Shown here in pieces: positions 1 through 7,298 of a DNA stretch of 15,107 bases. Positions within the stretch are counted from its first letter, which is position 1. The number at the start of each line of letters is the position of its first letter. The stretch covers positions 7,158 to 22,264 of the forward strand of contig NHFH02000005.1 in NCBI GenBank assembly GCA_002170275.2. The letters run 5' to 3'. Below the pieces are notes generated by a model that ran no database searches, was not told the DNA's origin, and was given only the letters and a program-made list of their open reading frames with translations. The position numbers and the translations under genes were made by a program. The DNA is from Candidatus Pelagibacter sp. TMED106 (GTDB taxonomy: Bacteria > Pseudomonadota > Alphaproteobacteria > Pelagibacterales > Pelagibacteraceae).

Positions 1-269
1 GGTCCTCTGCTCCTATTTAGCAATCTGAATTGTATTCCTGATTTATCTGCTACATCAGCCATTAAACCATCTAATGCATCGATTTCCCTAACGAGGTGTC
101 CTTTACCTAATCCACCAACTGCTGGGTTACAAGACATCTCTCCGATTGTCTTAAAATTGTGTGTGAAAAGAGCAGTATTAACCCCTAACCTCGCTGATGC
201 TGCGGCTGCCTCACAGCCTGCGTGTCCACCACCTATTACAACTACATGAAATGATAAATCATTTTTCAT
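1..269 (-). CDS. mnmG: MnmG (GidA), tRNA 5-carboxymethylaminomethyl-uridine modification enzyme, N-terminal fragment
   Basis: Only the first 89 residues lie in the window; the gene runs off the left edge. Reading from the ATG at 269, the protein begins MKNDLSFHVVVIGGGHAGCE, which is the FAD-binding Rossmann start of the MnmG family (GGGHAGCEAA at about residues 13-22). It continues with the family-typical NPAVGGLGKGHLVREIDALDG at about 53-73 (seen in translation). MnmG works with MnmE to install cmnm5 at U34 of certain tRNAs, using FAD/NADH and methylene-tetrahydrofolate. Its partner mnmE lies upstream on the same strand, 116 bp away, so the two may be cotranscribed or mnmG may have its own promoter; I could not settle which. 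Identification is secure. Confidence 0.96.
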   Translation of the reverse strand, partial: MKNDLSFHVVVIGGGHAGCEAAAASARLGVNTALFTHNFKTIGEMSCNPAVGGLGKGHLVREIDALDGLMADVADKSGIQFRLLNRSRG

Positions 270-385
270 AATGTAAACTTATAACTGATTAAGATTTTTA
301 CAAGATTAACAAATTTACTGTTAAATAAGCTATATTTATCAACAAAATATGATTAAAATTGATGAAAAAGCCTTTAAATATTAGT

Positions 386-1717
386 TTATTTCCCAATACA
401 AAAATCGTTGAAAATACTACCTAATATCTCTTCTACATCCACTTCACCGACAATTTTGCCTAAATTTCTAGTAGCAAGTCTTATATCTTCTGCTGCTTTA
501 TCAAAATCTCCTTCACTATTTTTTTTGTTAAAATTTTTTAAATGGACCAAACATTCCTTAAGATTTTGTCGGTGTCTTTCTCTTGTAATTAAAATATCGC
601 CACTTGAAATAAATTTATTTTTTAACTTACTTTTAATTTTTAAAATTAAATTTTTTAGATTTATATTTTCTTTAATTGACACAAGGACGTGCTCAAATTC
701 TTTAAGATTCAAAAATTGATTTGGTCCTAAAAGATCTGACTTATTAATCACTAAAATTGCATCATCATCCATTAAATCCTTCAAAACTCCTTTAAAATCA
801 ATATTTTTAGCTTCTAGAACTATCAGCTTCAAATCTGCTTCTTCAGCTCTATTTAATGCTAATTTTATTCCTTTTTTTTCTATTTCATTTTTTGATTCTC
901 TAATTCCAGCTGTATCTGATAATATTACTGGAAACCCATCTATATTTAAATGGGCTTCAATTACATCTCTTGTTGTTCCAGAAACTTCTGAGACTATTGC
1001 TACATCTCTTTTCGAAAGATAATTTAATAAGCTAGATTTTCCTGCATTGGTTGGTCCAACAATGGCAATTTTAAAACCTTCTCTTATTCTTTCACCAACC
1101 CTTTGATCGTCTAGTATTTTTTTAATATCATGTATAATTTCTTCTGAAATTTTTTTAATATTTTTTAATATATCTTTTGGTAAATCTTCATCTGGAAAGT
1201 CTATTTTAGCTTCTAAATTTGCTAAAATTTTTAGAAGTTTTTCTCGCATGCCATTAAATTTATTTGATGAAATGCCACTCATTATTTTAATTGCTTGTTT
1301 TCTTTGAATCTCGGTTTCAGCAGAGATTAAATCGATAATACTTTCGGCTTTTATTAAATTTATTTTTCCATTTTCAAAAGCAATTCTAGTAAACTCTCCT
1401 GGCTCTGCTAACCGGCAATTTTCAATCTTTGACAAAGAGCTAAGTATGCTCTCAAGAACTGCCTTGCTGGCATGGACATGTAATTCGGCCATATCTTCTC
1501 CTGTATAGCTCTCAGGCCCAGGAAACCATAATATAATGCCTTCATCAATAAGCTCAGAAGTGTTGATATAGTTGATTTTTCTAAGACTAGCCACTCTAGC
1601 CGTGGGTAAAGGTTTGCCTGTTAGTAAATTTATTGCTTTTTTTGTTTCTTTGCCTGAAATTCTAATGATTGCAACTCCTGATACTCCAGGTCCAGTTGAT
1701 AAAGCATAAATTGTCAT
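386..1717 (-). CDS. mnmE: MnmE (TrmE), tRNA modification GTPase
   Basis: This 443-residue protein is close to the usual family length of about 450. The N-terminal folate-binding domain begins MTIYALSTGPGVSGVAIIRISG. A GTPase domain is inserted in the helical part: G1 GPTNAGKS at 221-228, G2 TTRD at 248-251, G3 DTAG at 268-271 and G4 NKSD at 325-328. The C-terminus is the signature FCIGK (439-443), whose cysteine and GTPase-linked helical domain are family hallmarks. MnmE dimerises and pairs with MnmG to modify the wobble uridine of tRNA. The ATG at 1717 gives the standard N-terminus. The gene diverges from the sulfotransferase pair across 79 bp of nearly pure AT. A TATAAT lies just before the start on the minus strand, but I found no convincing -35. 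In related genomes mnmE usually adjoins rho directly; here two sulfotransferase genes intervene. Confidence 0.97.
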   Translation of the reverse strand: MTIYALSTGPGVSGVAIIRISGKETKKAINLLTGKPLPTARVASLRKINYINTSELIDEGIILWFPGPESYTGEDMAELHVHASKAVLESILSSLSKIENCRLAEPGEFTRIAFENGKINLIKAESIIDLISAETEIQRKQAIKIMSGISSNKFNGMREKLLKILANLEAKIDFPDEDLPKDILKNIKKISEEIIHDIKKILDDQRVGERIREGFKIAIVGPTNAGKSSLLNYLSKRDVAIVSEVSGTTRDVIEAHLNIDGFPVILSDTAGIRESKNEIEKKGIKLALNRAEEADLKLIVLEAKNIDFKGVLKDLMDDDAILVINKSDLLGPNQFLNLKEFEHVLVSIKENINLKNLILKIKSKLKNKFISSGDILITRERHRQNLKECLVHLKNFNKKNSEGDFDKAAEDIRLATRNLGKIVGEVDVEEILGSIFNDFCIGK

Positions 1718-1796
1718 AATTGAATTATAAATTTTTTTATGTAATTGTATATTTGTTTTATAATTAAAATTATAAAAATCTTTAAATATCTAATTT

Positions 1797-2609
1797 ATGA
1801 TTTTCTGGATTTCATCATACCCAAAAAGTGGAAATACTTGGGTTAGAGCTTTTCTTACCAACTATTTAACTGGTAATCCTGAAAATGTGTTTGAAAAAAT
1901 TGAAAATATTAAAACTTTTCCTAATAAAAAACATTTTAAAGATATTGTTGATGAAGAAATCCTAAAAAAAGATTATATGGAACTATTTAAATACTTTATT
2001 CTTGCTCAAAAAAAAATAAACGAAGATAATAAATTAAATATCTTTAAAACTCATAATTTTGGTGGTGCTATCAGAGGCTCTGAATTTACTGATAAAAATA
2101 ATAGTTGTGGATCTGTTTATATCGTACGCGACCCTAGATCTATAGCCGTTTCTTATGCTTATCATGCTAATATATCTTTTAAAGAATCTGTTGAGCTATT
2201 ATTAGACCAATATAGAATTTCCCTAAATCAACAATTTTATCCAGAGGCAAGATTATCATGGAATATTCATGTTTATTCCTGGTTCCATAGTTCTATTCCA
2301 ACGCTTTTAATTAAGTATGAAGATTTACTAGAAAACCCTTTGAAATATTTCAAATCTATTTTAGTTTTTTTGAACAAATTTACCAAAATTGAAATCAGTG
2401 ATCCAAAAATAAAAAAAACAATTGATTTGTGTTCATTTAAGAATTTATCTAAACTAGAAGATAAAATTGGTTTCCATGAAAAGAGAGGAAAGGTTAATTT
2501 TTTTCGTAAAGGTGAAATAAATGAATGGAAACAAAAACTATCACCTGATTTAATAAAATTAATTGAAAACTCTTTTAGTAAAGAAATGAAAGAGTTGGGT
2601 TATTTATAA
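1797..2609 (+). CDS. Sulfotransferase-domain protein, first of a tandem pair
   Basis: This 270-residue protein has the hallmarks of PAPS-dependent sulfotransferases. The 5'-phosphosulfate loop YPKSGNTW is at 8-15, almost at the N-terminus as usual. A KTH triplet at 84-86 supplies the probable catalytic histidine, the 3'-phosphate-binding segment VRDPRSIAVSY is at 110-120, KYEDL is at 173-177, and an intact RKG loop (FFRKG, 235-239) lies near the C-terminus. No signal peptide or membrane segment is visible, so a cytosolic enzyme is likely. The acceptor cannot be read from sequence; a small metabolite, glycan or lipid is possible. It is 3 bp upstream of a paralogue with the same architecture and probably shares its mRNA. 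The pair interrupts the mnmE-rho order common in alphaproteobacteria. Composition is as AT-rich as the neighbours, so any transfer was not recent or came from a similar genome. Confidence 0.9.
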   Translation: MIFWISSYPKSGNTWVRAFLTNYLTGNPENVFEKIENIKTFPNKKHFKDIVDEEILKKDYMELFKYFILAQKKINEDNKLNIFKTHNFGGAIRGSEFTDKNNSCGSVYIVRDPRSIAVSYAYHANISFKESVELLLDQYRISLNQQFYPEARLSWNIHVYSWFHSSIPTLLIKYEDLLENPLKYFKSILVFLNKFTKIEISDPKIKKTIDLCSFKNLSKLEDKIGFHEKRGKVNFFRKGEINEWKQKLSPDLIKLIENSFSKEMKELGYL

Positions 2610-2612
2610 TTT

Positions 2613-3452
2613 ATGATCATTTGGATAGCTTCCTATCCTAAAAGTGGGAATACATGGGTACGAGCAATGATTGCAGCTTTGCTATACAGCGAAGATGGAG
2701 TTTTTAAATTTAATCAATTGTCTAAAATTCCTAGGTATCCAGATAAAAGATATTTTGAAAATTTTACAGAAAAATATGATGATTTACATGAAATTAAAAA
2801 ATACTGGTTGGCTTCCCAAGAGAGAATAAACCTTGGCAACGAAACTAATTTTTTTAAAACACACCATATGAATTGTAGAATTGAAAATTACAATTTTACT
2901 AATAATGAAAATACTTTAGCTACCATTTATGTCGTCAGAGATCCTCGAAATGTTGTTAGTTCTGTGTCAAATTATTTTAGTCTTCCAATAAATGAATCAA
3001 AAAATTATTTATTAACTCCTAGAATGTTAGGACGTAGCTTCTGGAATCCTTCAGAAAGAGAAGCGAGATCCCTATTAGGGACTTGGAAAGATAATTATAG
3101 ATCCTGGACTGCAAATAGGAGAAATTTATTGATTTTAAAATATGAAGATTTAGTTAATAATACAACAAAAGAACTAAACAATATTATTTTTTTTCTCAAA
3201 AAATTCATCGATATAAATACAAATGATTTCAAAAATAAAAATATCATTAAAAGTACATCTTTTGAAAACCTTGAAAAGTTAGAAAGTGAGGGTAAGTTTA
3301 ATGGGGCAGCGTTTAATAAAACAAAAAATCAAGTAGTTAAATTTTTTAATCTAGGTCCCAAAAATACTTGGGAAAATATTCTTGAAAAAAGTATTCAAAA
3401 AGAATTAGAACAAAATTTTAAAAGTGAAATGGAAGAACTGAATTATTTATAA
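2613..3452 (+). CDS. Sulfotransferase-domain protein, second of a tandem pair
   Basis: This 279-residue paralogue of the preceding gene has the same opening (MIIWIASYPKSGNTWVRA against MIFWISSYPKSGNTWVRA). The 5'-phosphosulfate loop is at 8-15, the catalytic KTH at 82-84, the 3'-phosphate segment VVRDPRNVVSSV at 107-118 and KYEDL at 176-180. The ending matches too (SEMEELNYL against SKEMKELGYL). The RKG loop, which usually contacts the PAPS 3'-phosphate, is replaced by FNLG (245-248), so the arginine and lysine are gone. The middle (about 120-165) also differs, with an extra arginine-rich insert, suggesting a different acceptor. The gene ends one base before the stop of rho on the opposite strand. 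The pair most likely arose by tandem duplication followed by divergence. Confidence 0.88.
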   Translation: MIIWIASYPKSGNTWVRAMIAALLYSEDGVFKFNQLSKIPRYPDKRYFENFTEKYDDLHEIKKYWLASQERINLGNETNFFKTHHMNCRIENYNFTNNENTLATIYVVRDPRNVVSSVSNYFSLPINESKNYLLTPRMLGRSFWNPSEREARSLLGTWKDNYRSWTANRRNLLILKYEDLVNNTTKELNNIIFFLKKFIDINTNDFKNKNIIKSTSFENLEKLESEGKFNGAAFNKTKNQVVKFFNLGPKNTWENILEKSIQKELEQNFKSEMEELNYL

Positions 3453-3453
3453 A

Positions 3454-4722
3454 TTAAGCTGGCTTATTCATAGAATTAAAAAATTCAGCATTATTTTTTG
3501 TAACTTTTAATTTTGAATTTATAAATTCTATTGCATCCATAGTTCCCATTGGAGCAATAATTCTTCTAAGAACATTCATTTTTTGCAAATCATCCTTTTC
3601 AAAAAGCAATTCTTCTCTTCTAGTTCCAGATTTAGTTATATCAATTGCAGGATAAATTCTTTTATCAGCAATTTTTCTATCTAAGACAGTTTCACTATTC
3701 CCTGTTCCTTTGAACTCTTCAAAAATAACTTCATCCATTCTACTTCCAGTATCTATTAAAGCAGTTGAAATAATTGTTAAAGATCCACCTTCTTCGATAT
3801 TTCTCGCAGCACCAAAAAATCTTTTAGGTCTTTGCAAAGCATTTGCATCAACTCCTCCTGTTAAAACTTTTCCTGAACTTGGTATCACAGCATTATATGC
3901 TCTTCCCAATCTTGTTATTGAATCAAGTAAAATTACCACATCCTTTTTATGTTCTGTTAGCCTTTTTGCTTTTTCTATAACCATTTCTGCGACCGCTACG
4001 TGTCTTGATGCCGGTTCATCAAAAGTTGAACTGATAACTTCTCCTTTAACAGTTCTCTGCATATCAGTAACTTCCTCAGGTCTTTCGTCAATTAATAAAA
4101 CCATTAAATAACATTCAGGATAATTAGCGGCTATAGAATTAGCTATACTTTGAAGGATCATTGTTTTTCCAGCTTTGGGCGGTGAAATAATTATAGATCT
4201 TTGACCTTTTCCGATTGGACTTACTAAGTCTATAAGCCTTGGAGTTAAATCAGGTTTTTTTTCAATTTTTGTTGTTTCTACCTCCATTATCAATTGTTTA
4301 TCAGGATATAGAGGTGTTAAATTATCAAAAGCTATTTTATGTCTAGCTTTTTCTGGTTCTTCAAAATTGATTTTACTTACTTGGAGCAAAGCAAAATATC
4401 TCTCGCCTTCTTTAGGTGATCTAACTGGACCTTCTACAGTATCACCTGTTCTTAGCCCAAATTTTCTTATCTGACTTGGACTTACATAAATATCGTCAGG
4501 TCCTGGAAGATAATTTGACTCCATTGCTCTTAAAAAACCAAAACCATCTTGGAGTAATTGTAAAACACCAGCTCCTGTTATTTCTTCTTTTTCAGCTACT
4601 TTTTTTAAAATTGCAAATAAGATTTCTTGTTTTCTTAAAGTGCTCGCATTTTCTATTCCAAGTTCCTCGGCCTGGGCAATTAGCTGTTCGGATGATTTGA
4701 GTTTTAATTCTTGAATGTTCAT
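3454..4722 (-). CDS. rho: Transcription termination factor Rho
   Basis: This 422-residue protein is the standard length for the hexameric RNA helicase that ends Rho-dependent transcription. The N-terminal three-helix domain is followed by the cold-shock-like RNA-binding fold with DGFGFLRA at 59-66. The ATPase core has Walker A PPKAGKT (181-187), Walker B VVILLDSITRLGRAYN (262-277), the Q-loop region PSSGKVLTGGVDANAL (281-296) and the R-loop TGSRMDEVIFEEFKGTGN (325-342). No large insertion is present between the RNA-binding domain and the core. The gene is downstream of hemE-hemH-hemJ on the same strand, 65 bp from hemJ, and meets the second sulfotransferase gene tail to tail with a one-base gap. 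Its leader has features suggesting autoregulation, listed separately. Confidence 0.98.
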   Translation of the reverse strand: MNIQELKLKSSEQLIAQAEELGIENASTLRKQEILFAILKKVAEKEEITGAGVLQLLQDGFGFLRAMESNYLPGPDDIYVSPSQIRKFGLRTGDTVEGPVRSPKEGERYFALLQVSKINFEEPEKARHKIAFDNLTPLYPDKQLIMEVETTKIEKKPDLTPRLIDLVSPIGKGQRSIIISPPKAGKTMILQSIANSIAANYPECYLMVLLIDERPEEVTDMQRTVKGEVISSTFDEPASRHVAVAEMVIEKAKRLTEHKKDVVILLDSITRLGRAYNAVIPSSGKVLTGGVDANALQRPKRFFGAARNIEEGGSLTIISTALIDTGSRMDEVIFEEFKGTGNSETVLDRKIADKRIYPAIDITKSGTRREELLFEKDDLQKMNVLRRIIAPMGTMDAIEFINSKLKVTKNNAEFFNSMNKPA

Positions 4723-4752
4723 TAAAGGGGGTGTGTTTGAGATTTGTTAGAG
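4723..4752 (-). promoter_or_regulatory. G-free, C-rich leader of rho (rut-like)
   Basis: Read on the minus strand, the 30 bases just before the rho ATG contain no G and twelve C, including CCCCC a few bases from the start codon. This is striking in a genome with so little C. Unstructured C-rich, G-poor RNA is what Rho loads on, and rho is known to be autoregulated through its leader in other bacteria. Autoregulation here is inference. No Shine-Dalgarno sequence is present in the leader. Confidence 0.4.
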
Positions 4753-4757
4753 CTATT

Positions 4758-4785
4758 AATATATATAGTCTTTAATTTATTTCAA
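4758..4785 (-). promoter_or_regulatory. Candidate sigma-70 promoter for rho
   Basis: On the minus strand there is a -35 TTGAAA (plus-strand 4780-4785, five of six) and a -10 TATATT (4758-4763, five of six), separated by 16 bp. Transcription would start near 4751, giving a leader of about 28 bases that coincides with the G-free segment. The -35 overlaps the 16-bp palindrome by two bases. AT-rich DNA yields such matches by chance, so this is moderate at best. Confidence 0.4.
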
Positions 4786-4799
4786 GCCTATATAGGCTT
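4784..4799. repeat. Perfect 16-bp palindrome across the hemJ stop codon
   Basis: AAGCCTATATAGGCTT is identical to its own reverse complement. It covers the hemJ stop (4788-4790) and abuts the candidate rho promoter. As RNA it could form a 5-bp stem with a UAUAUA loop. On the minus strand it is followed by GAAATAAATT, not a U tract, so it is a poor intrinsic terminator. A dimeric repressor operator or an mRNA 3'-end hairpin are alternatives. Confidence 0.45.
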
Positions 4800-5222
4800 A
4801 AAAATAACAATAAATACTATAAAAATCAGCAATATTGTTGGTACTTCATTAATTATTCTAAAAAATTTAGAAGATTTATCATTTTTTCCTAATTCAAAAT
4901 TTTTAAGACAACTAAATAAATAAAAGTGATAAAAGGTCAAAAAAACAACTAAAATCAATTTAAGTTTCATCCATAAAGTAGCTAAAATAGAAAAACCTAA
5001 TAAAGAAATTAAGATTAAGCCAAATAGCCAACTTAAAAACATTGCTGGCATCATAATATAAAAATATAATTTTCTTTCCATGATTTGAAATATCCTTGAA
5101 ACATTTAAATCATTTGGATTTTCAGCATGATAAACAAATATCCTGGGTAAATAGAGTAGTCCGGCCATCCAAGAAATCACGGCTATTAAATGTAGACTTT
5201 TAAATAACAAATAACTATTCAT
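4788..5222 (-). CDS. hemJ: Protoporphyrinogen IX oxidase HemJ (CopD-like membrane protein)
   Basis: This 144-residue integral membrane protein has about four hydrophobic helices (roughly 5-25, 52-75, 80-106 and 128-143). It fits the HemJ family: an early SLHLIAVISWMAGLLYLPR with His11, Trp18 and Arg27, a second histidine in VYHAEN, the helix MKLKLILVVFLTFYHFY with conserved lysines and His99, and RIINEVPTI near the end. HemJ oxidises protoporphyrinogen IX to protoporphyrin IX, the substrate of ferrochelatase, and is the usual version in alphaproteobacteria lacking HemG and HemY. Its start overlaps the end of hemH by 8 bp, so the two are translationally linked. Genomic association with hemH and hemE makes the call firm despite low sequence complexity. 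Confidence 0.92.
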   Translation of the reverse strand: MNSYLLFKSLHLIAVISWMAGLLYLPRIFVYHAENPNDLNVSRIFQIMERKLYFYIMMPAMFLSWLFGLILISLLGFSILATLWMKLKLILVVFLTFYHFYLFSCLKNFELGKNDKSSKFFRIINEVPTILLIFIVFIVIFKPI

Positions 5223-6249
5223 AAATCAAACATGGACATTTTTTAAAATTACTGGGACATTTAATTTTAGGAGAACTAATATACTCATTAAATTCGTTTT
5301 CATTTTTGTTCAAAATTAATTCAGACAATGCATTTATAAAGTCCTCATTTATACCAAGGGCAGGCACTCTTGTATATTGTTCACATCCATTTTCTTCAGC
5401 CAGTTTTTTGTATTCAATATCTAATTCTACTAATGTTTCTGAGTGTTCTGAAACAAATGCTATAGGCACTAATACAATATGCTTTTTAATTTTTGAATTT
5501 TCAATAATCACTTCGTCTGTAGATGGTCCTATCCACTTTAGAGGACCAACTCGGCTTTGGTAGCTTAAAATCCAATCCAAGTTTTTAATACCCAAACTTT
5601 CAACAATTTTTTTCACTGATTGCTCCACTTGCCACTGATAAGGGTCACCTTTTTTAATGTTCTTTTCTGGTAAACCGTGAGCAGAAAAAATAAGTTTGAA
5701 GTTACTTAAATTTTTAATTATTTTAATAATTTCTTTAGTATGAGCTTTTATAAAATTTTTATCAGTCGGATAACAGCATATTGAAATAGTTTTTACATTA
5801 AAATTTTCTTTTATAGAAATTTCTTTCCATTCTTTAATTGATGAGCCTGATGTTGCTGCAGAGTACTGGGGGTACAATGGTAGTAAAATTATTTCTTTAG
5901 GATTATAAAGTTTTACATTTTTTATAACGTCTTTAGCTCTAGGATTCCAACATCTCATAACAACAAATAACTTAAACTCATCTAATGATTGGCTATCATT
6001 AAGTTTCTTTTCAAGTTTAGATGATTGTTCTTCTGTTAATTTTAAGATAGGCGATGAACCTCCAATTTCTTGATAAATTTTTTTTGCTATTGGGGCTCTT
6101 CTGTTAGATATTAATTTTGCCAATGGATACCTTAAAAAACTTGGTAAATTTAAAATTGCTGGATCATTAAATAAATTAAAAAGAAATGGCTCTACATTTT
6201 CTAATTTGTCCGGGCCTCCTAGGTTAAATAATATTACCGCTTTTCTCAT
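5215..6249 (-). CDS. hemH: Ferrochelatase HemH
   Basis: This 344-residue enzyme inserts Fe2+ into protoporphyrin IX, the last step of protoheme synthesis. Family motifs are LFNLGGPD at 7-14, LPLYPQYSAATSGS at 123-136, the catalytic histidine in FSAHGLPEK (His191), YQSRVGPLKWIGPST at 230-244 and FVSEHSETLVELDIEY at 265-280. The C-terminal tail carries Cys331, Cys338 and Cys340, and there is an internal Cys158-Cys159 pair. This distribution, one internal cysteine plus three near the C-terminus, resembles ferrochelatases that bind a [2Fe-2S] cluster, known from Caulobacter, mycobacteria and animals. The cluster is an inference. The gene begins one base from the hemE stop and overlaps hemJ by 8 bp, so all three form one operon. 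Confidence 0.97.
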   Translation of the reverse strand: MRKAVILFNLGGPDKLENVEPFLFNLFNDPAILNLPSFLRYPLAKLISNRRAPIAKKIYQEIGGSSPILKLTEEQSSKLEKKLNDSQSLDEFKLFVVMRCWNPRAKDVIKNVKLYNPKEIILLPLYPQYSAATSGSSIKEWKEISIKENFNVKTISICCYPTDKNFIKAHTKEIIKIIKNLSNFKLIFSAHGLPEKNIKKGDPYQWQVEQSVKKIVESLGIKNLDWILSYQSRVGPLKWIGPSTDEVIIENSKIKKHIVLVPIAFVSEHSETLVELDIEYKKLAEENGCEQYTRVPALGINEDFINALSELILNKNENEFNEYISSPKIKCPSNFKKCPCLIYE

Positions 6250-7251
6250 TTAACTTTCTTTAACTGTTTTTATTAAATATTCAACCATATCAGGATTTGT
6301 TTGTGGCATAACACCGTGACCTAAGTTAAATATATAAGGATGATCTTTAAATATATTGAGATATTTTAAAGTTTCTTTCTTAATATTTTCTTTATCAGTT
6401 AGTAAAATTTTAGGGTCCAATCCACCTTGAACAGGAATTTTAATTTCCTTTAAAATTAACGATGGATCAACTGTGTAATCAATATTTATAGCACTAGGAT
6501 TAACTATTTCGCAAAATTTTTTATAATCTTTAATTCCTTTAGGAAAACATATAACAGGAATATTTAAAGATTTCACAAAGTTAACTAAATTTAAAGTTGG
6601 TATATAGACGTAATTTGGTAAATCTTTTTCTTTTAACAATCCAGCCCAGCTATCAAAAATTTGAATTATAGTCGCTCCACTATTAATTTGATGTTCAATG
6701 TGAATCTTTAAAAATTTTTCTAATACATTCAAAATTCTATTTATTAGAAAATCATCTTTAAAAAATCCTTTAATTAAATCATCTTTTGGTGATTTTTTGT
6801 TAATCATATAAACCAAAAGTGTCCAGGGTGCCCCAACAAAACCAATTATATCTTTTCCTTTGGTTAACTTATTATTACTTACTTCTTTGATAGACTTATA
6901 AATAGGAAATAATCTCTTAATAAAATCTATCTCATCAACTCTAAGAATTTCTTTTAAATTTAATTCATCTAATTTTGGACCAAAATTTTCTTTAAATTCA
7001 ACTTTTTGTCTTAAACCATAAGGAACCATTAAAATATCTGAAAAAATAATTGCAGCATCTAAATTAAATCTTTCAAGTGGCTGTAAAGTAATTTTTGAAG
7101 ATAAACTATAATCTAAACATAAATTAATAAAATCAGGATTTGATTTTCTAATATCTCTAAATTCTGGAAGATATCTTCCTGCCTGCCTCATTAACCATAT
7201 AGGTTTAGTACTTGTTTGTTTATCTTTTATAGTGTTTTGAATAATAGTCAT
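6250..7251 (-). CDS. hemE: Uroporphyrinogen decarboxylase HemE
   Basis: This 333-residue cytosolic enzyme decarboxylates the four acetate side chains of uroporphyrinogen III to give coproporphyrinogen III. The signature MRQAGRYLPE is at 21-30, the substrate-coordinating aspartate is in IIFSDILMVPYGL (Asp72), GFVGAPWTLL and FDSWAGLL are in the core, and NLGHGVMPQT lies near the C-terminus (His312). It is the first gene of the minus-strand hemE-hemH-hemJ block. A strong promoter candidate lies just upstream, inside the putative replication origin. Placement of hemE beside the origin is conserved in Caulobacter and Rickettsia. Confidence 0.98.
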   Translation of the reverse strand: MTIIQNTIKDKQTSTKPIWLMRQAGRYLPEFRDIRKSNPDFINLCLDYSLSSKITLQPLERFNLDAAIIFSDILMVPYGLRQKVEFKENFGPKLDELNLKEILRVDEIDFIKRLFPIYKSIKEVSNNKLTKGKDIIGFVGAPWTLLVYMINKKSPKDDLIKGFFKDDFLINRILNVLEKFLKIHIEHQINSGATIIQIFDSWAGLLKEKDLPNYVYIPTLNLVNFVKSLNIPVICFPKGIKDYKKFCEIVNPSAINIDYTVDPSLILKEIKIPVQGGLDPKILLTDKENIKKETLKYLNIFKDHPYIFNLGHGVMPQTNPDMVEYLIKTVKES

Positions 7252-7266
7252 AATAATGAAATATTA

Positions 7267-7295
7267 ATTATAGTATTAGTTATATAAACTGTGAA
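7267..7295 (-). promoter_or_regulatory. Promoter of the hemE-hemH-hemJ operon
   Basis: On the minus strand there is a -35 TTCACA (plus-strand 7290-7295, five of six) and a perfect -10 TATAAT (7267-7272), with the ideal 17-bp spacer (7273-7289). Transcription would start about 9 bases before the hemE ATG at 7251. The -35 lies inside the perfect DnaA box at 7290-7298, so DnaA binding would be expected to block this promoter. A hemE promoter embedded in the origin is also known in Caulobacter. Confidence 0.6.
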
Positions 7296-7298
7296 TAA
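7290..7298 (-). promoter_or_regulatory. DnaA box, perfect match
   Basis: TTATTCACA on the minus strand fits the TTATNCACA consensus exactly. It covers the -35 element of the hemE promoter. It is the only perfect match I found in this gap. Confidence 0.6.

Noticed and set aside
408..719. A 103-codon plus-strand frame opposite mnmE, and similar frames opposite rho, hemH, hslU and hslV
   Set aside because: All lie antisense within confidently identified genes and their translations show no recognisable motifs; they are complementary-strand shadows.
1759..1764. TATAAT in the mnmE-sulfotransferase gap as a promoter for the sulfotransferase pair
   Set aside because: No -35 occurs at an acceptable distance, and TATAAT-like sequences are everywhere in this 79-bp, nearly G/C-free spacer.
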